Positions 5,911-6,345 of a DNA stretch of 6,345 nucleotides are shown here, one piece after another. The position numbers were made by a program, and so were the translations under genes. The notes under the pieces are model-generated. The model saw only the letters and a list, made by a program, of their open reading frames with translations, searched no databases and had not been told where the DNA came from. This DNA comes from JACMMS01 sp043772865 (GTDB taxonomy: Bacteria; Pseudomonadota; Gammaproteobacteria; Burkholderiales; Methylophilaceae), in NCBI GenBank assembly GCA_043772865.1, contig JAYVFU010000012.1, positions 1-6,345 of the forward strand. The letters run 5' to 3'. Each line of letters begins with the position of its first letter. The stretch's first letter is position 1.

Positions 5911-6345
5911 TTAATCAATTAAGCCTGTTGTTGGTGAGCTAGGTGCAGCGCTATAAAGTTTCTTGGCCATGCGCCCTGCTAAATATGCTTCACGCCCAGC
6001 TTCTACGGCTTTTTTCATAGCAGATGCCATCAGAATAGGATTATTTGCACCAGCAATTGCCGTATTCATTAAAATGCCTTGGCAACCAAGCTCCATCGCA
6101 ATCGCAGCATCACTTGCAGTGCCAACGCCAGCATCGACTAATACGGGAATTTTGGCATTTTCAATAATAATTTGTAAGTTCCACGGATTTAAAATACCCA
6201 TTCCTGAACCTATCAACGATGCTAACGGCATGACAGCGCAACAGCCGATATCTTCAAGCTGTTTAGCAATAATCGGATCATCCGAAGTATAAACCATCAC
6301 ATCAAAGCCTTCTTTAACCAGCACTTTAGCTGCCGCAATGGTTTC
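5911..6345 (-). CDS. thiG: Thiazole synthase, C-terminal part
   Basis: The last 144 residues of ThiG; the frame is open through the right edge (E-T-I-A-A-A-K ... at the boundary), so the gene begins outside the window. ThiG forms the thiazole phosphate moiety of thiamine from deoxyxylulose 5-phosphate, dehydroglycine or iminoglycine, and ThiS-thiocarboxylate sulfur, in the cytoplasm. Family landmarks of its TIM barrel are present: V-Y-T-S-D-D-P, M-P-L-A-S-L-I-G-S-G-M-G-I-L-N-P, V-L-V-D-A-G-V-G-T-A-S-D-A (phosphate-binding loop) and M-N-T-A-I-A-G-A. The Schiff-base lysine lies in the missing N-terminal half. A GTG at 6322-6324 is internal, not a start. The gene ends T-G-L-I-D, with its TAA one base before the apaG ATG. 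The upstream partner is expected to be thiS or another thiamine gene, but this cannot be seen. Confidence 0.96.
   Translation of the reverse strand, partial: ETIAAAKVLVKEGFDVMVYTSDDPIIAKQLEDIGCCAVMPLASLIGSGMGILNPWNLQIIIENAKIPVLVDAGVGTASDAAIAMELGCQGILMNTAIAGANNPILMASAMKKAVEAGREAYLAGRMAKKLYSAAPSSPTTGLID

Noticed and set aside
5963..6292. Plus-strand open frame opposite thiG
   Set aside because: Shadow of conserved ThiG sequence on the minus strand.

Overview
The window reads as chromosomal DNA from an AT-rich Gram-negative proteobacterium. A betaproteobacterium is the best guess, possibly a Methylophilaceae-type methylotroph. The grounds are two lipoprotein signal peptides, an mltA lytic transglycosylase next to apaG (a pairing I associate with betaproteobacteria), a formaldehyde-dehydrogenase-like enzyme, and AT-rich intergenic DNA. 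This placement is an inference, not a demonstrated identity.

Left part (1-4200) looks like a small stress or accessory cluster. On the minus strand lie the start of a DUF2383/PA2169-type four-helix-bundle gene (cut by the window edge), a CHRD-domain lipoprotein (221-664) and a stand-alone GAF-domain protein (949-1485). Divergent from the GAF gene, on the plus strand, is a secreted alpha/beta hydrolase of the hormone-sensitive-lipase type (1740-2831). It is interrupted by one in-frame TAA that separates the nucleophile serine from the catalytic Asp and His. A strong hairpin plus T-tract terminates it. Converging from the right is a zinc-dependent dehydrogenase resembling glutathione-independent formaldehyde dehydrogenase (2934-4073).

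Right part (4216-6345) is a compact housekeeping run on the minus strand: thiG (thiazole synthase, 5' end outside the window), apaG and mltA. It has a 1-base gap at thiG/apaG and a TTGA stop/start overlap at apaG/mltA, which suggests translational coupling.

The most notable observation not explained by gene calls is a 16-bp dyad element. It occurs upstream of the CHRD lipoprotein gene and the dehydrogenase gene (15/16 identical to each other), and as a weaker copy upstream of the GAF gene. All three have the same orientation relative to the downstream start and lie about 67, 90 and 70 bases from it. This suggests one regulator ties the three minus-strand genes of the left cluster into a common, probably stress-related, regulon. 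The second notable observation is the single-codon disruption of an otherwise intact hydrolase.
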